A DNA stretch of 64,000 bases from Cololabis saira. Lineage: Eukaryota; Chordata; Actinopteri; Beloniformes; Belonidae. The DNA lies in assembly GCF_033807715.1 (NCBI RefSeq), contig NC_084591.1, forward strand, positions 49,398,415 to 49,462,414, in the 5' to 3' direction. Shown here piece by piece: positions 62,866-64,000 of the stretch. Positions within the stretch are counted from its first letter, which is position 1. Each line of letters opens with the position of its first letter. The notes beneath the pieces were generated by a model. The model made no database searches, had not been told where the DNA came from, and was given only the letters and a program-made list of their open reading frames with translations. The translations under genes were made by a program, and so were the position numbers.

Positions 62866-63066
62866 TTTTAAGAAAAAAGTCGAAATGTCGACAAAAATGT
62901 CAAGAAAAAAGTCGAAATGTCGAAGAAAAAAGTCGAAATGTCAAGAAAAAAGTCAAAATGTCAAGAAAAAAGTCGAAATGTCAAGAAAAAAGTAAAAATT
63001 TTGACGAAGAAAGTCGAAATGTCGAGAAAAAAAAGCAAAATTTAGAAAAAAAGGCAGAATGTCGAA
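62866..63066. repeat. Minisatellite (AAGAAAAAAGTCGAAATGTC)n
   Basis: About ten 18-20-bp units. The same motif starts the A/G tract at 54960. Confidence 0.9.
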
Positions 63067-63372
63067 AATGCACGAAAGAAAGCACGCACGAAAAAACGCA
63101 CGCACAAAAAAACGCACGCACGCAAAAACGCACGCACAAAAAAAACGCACACACGCACGAAAGAACGCACGAAAGAACGCACGCACGCACGAAAAAACGC
63201 ACGCACGCTCAAAAAACAGGCACGCACTCACGAAAGAACGCACGAAAAAACGCACGCACGCACAAAAAAAACACGCCTGCACGAAAAAACGCCTGCACGA
63301 AAAAACGCACGCACAAAAAAACGCACGCACGAACGCACACACGCACAAAAAAACACACGCACGCAACAAGTC
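63067..63372. repeat. Repeat array of ACGCACGCACGAAAAA units
   Basis: Degenerate units of GCAC/ACGC separated by A-runs. Open in two frames but low complexity. Confidence 0.9.
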
Positions 63373-63454
63373 AATGATTCCTCCCATGGACTCTTCAGCT
63401 CCTCATTCTATGGAGTGGTTGTGGTCAAACATCAGCAGAGTAGTGATGAAGGTG

Positions 63455-63665
63455 AGCAGGAGTGTGTGTGAGAGGTGTGTGTGTGTGTGTGTGTTTGAGC
63501 GGTGTGTGTGTGAGCGGTGTGCGTGTGTGAGCGGTGTGTGTGTGTGTGAGCGATGTGTGTGTGTGAGCAGGAGTGTGTGTGAGCGGAGTGTGTGTGAGCG
63601 CTATGTGTGTGTGTTGCCCGTGTGTGTGAGCGGTGTGTGTTGCTCGTGTGTGTTGCCCGTGTGTG
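63455..63665. repeat. Repeat array of GTGTGTGAGCGGTGT units
   Basis: GT tracts interrupted by GAGCGGTG and GAGCAGGA. Possibly an evolving GT microsatellite. Confidence 0.9.
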
Positions 63666-64000
63666 GACATTAACCGACAGGGTCCAGCGGTCCCTGCTGG
63701 TAAATGGACCGGCCGGCCATATGCCACTTCCTCTGGCACTAGATCACTGCCACCTTAAATGTTGGAGTTGGAGTGTGTGTGTGTGGCGACTGGAGCTGGA
63801 AGTATCATTATTATCATCATCAGTGTGGTATTTTCTTCACCATGTAACAGTAAATCTCTTCTTCTCTGATGTGCTTTGCTGCATTCTGGGACTATGATAC
63901 GGTGGCCGACAAGGGCCAAACGCACTGCAACGGCCTAATGCGTCTCAGTTCAGGAAAACGGCTTCAAGTACAGAAACGATTCAAATTCACAAACTCAAAA
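63666..64000. other. No recognised feature
   Basis: No gene or repeat recognised up to the window end. Confidence 0.35.

Overview
This window looks like intergenic or intronic DNA from a ray-finned (teleost-type) fish. The evidence is the very high density of teleost-style transposons: RTE and L2/Rex-like LINEs, hAT, PIF/Harbinger and TA-flanked foldback elements, and a tRNA-derived SINE. Long CA, TA, GAAA and CCTT microsatellites are also abundant. I found no convincing complete host protein gene, no rRNA or tRNA gene, no CRISPR array and no bacterial operon. The best host-gene hint is a possible 3' terminal exon with 3' UTR on the minus strand at 44.36-45.13 kb.

Layout. 1-2.4 kb: a minus-strand LTR retrotransposon 5' end (gag-like ORF, tRNA-His-type primer site, R-U5), apparently interrupted by the 5' end of a LINE. 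An adjacent upstream copy of the R-U5 segment carries intron-like interruptions. 2.6-4.4 kb: an L2/Rex-like LINE reverse-transcriptase fragment split by a 1.1 kb insertion. 5.1-7.3 kb: a foldback element, then a second LINE fragment split by a solo LTR with a perfect 5-bp duplication. 7.5-8.6 kb: a CpG-rich promoter-like island. 10.3-11 kb: a LINE 3' end.

13.66-20.88 kb: one nearly full-length RTE-type LINE on the minus strand, bounded by a perfect 14-bp target duplication. It is split by a 3.7 kb hAT-type element (8-bp duplication CCCTAGGG). That element contains a second hAT element (8-bp duplication CTTGCGGC), which in turn contains an L1-like 3' end. 21.86-24.49 kb: a Harbinger-type element carrying a foldback element and another hAT (duplication ATACAGAC).

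25-28.65 kb: remains of a PIF/Harbinger transposon. Its transposase reading frame runs directly into a 31-bp minisatellite whose unit looks like amplified transposase code, followed by a 1.2 kb GAAA array. Its Myb/SANT partner gene lies just beyond and is broken by a foldback insertion. 28.3-38.8 kb: a recent tandem duplication (about 3.9 kb unit); the second copy received a 1.8 kb poly-A-tailed retroelement. 39-64 kb: minisatellites, purine/pyrimidine tracts, a SINE nested in a foldback element, Mutator-like and hAT elements, Harbinger Myb remnants and many dinucleotide arrays.

The genes here do not form a pathway. Together they record layered transposition, and target-site duplications let the order of several insertions be read directly.
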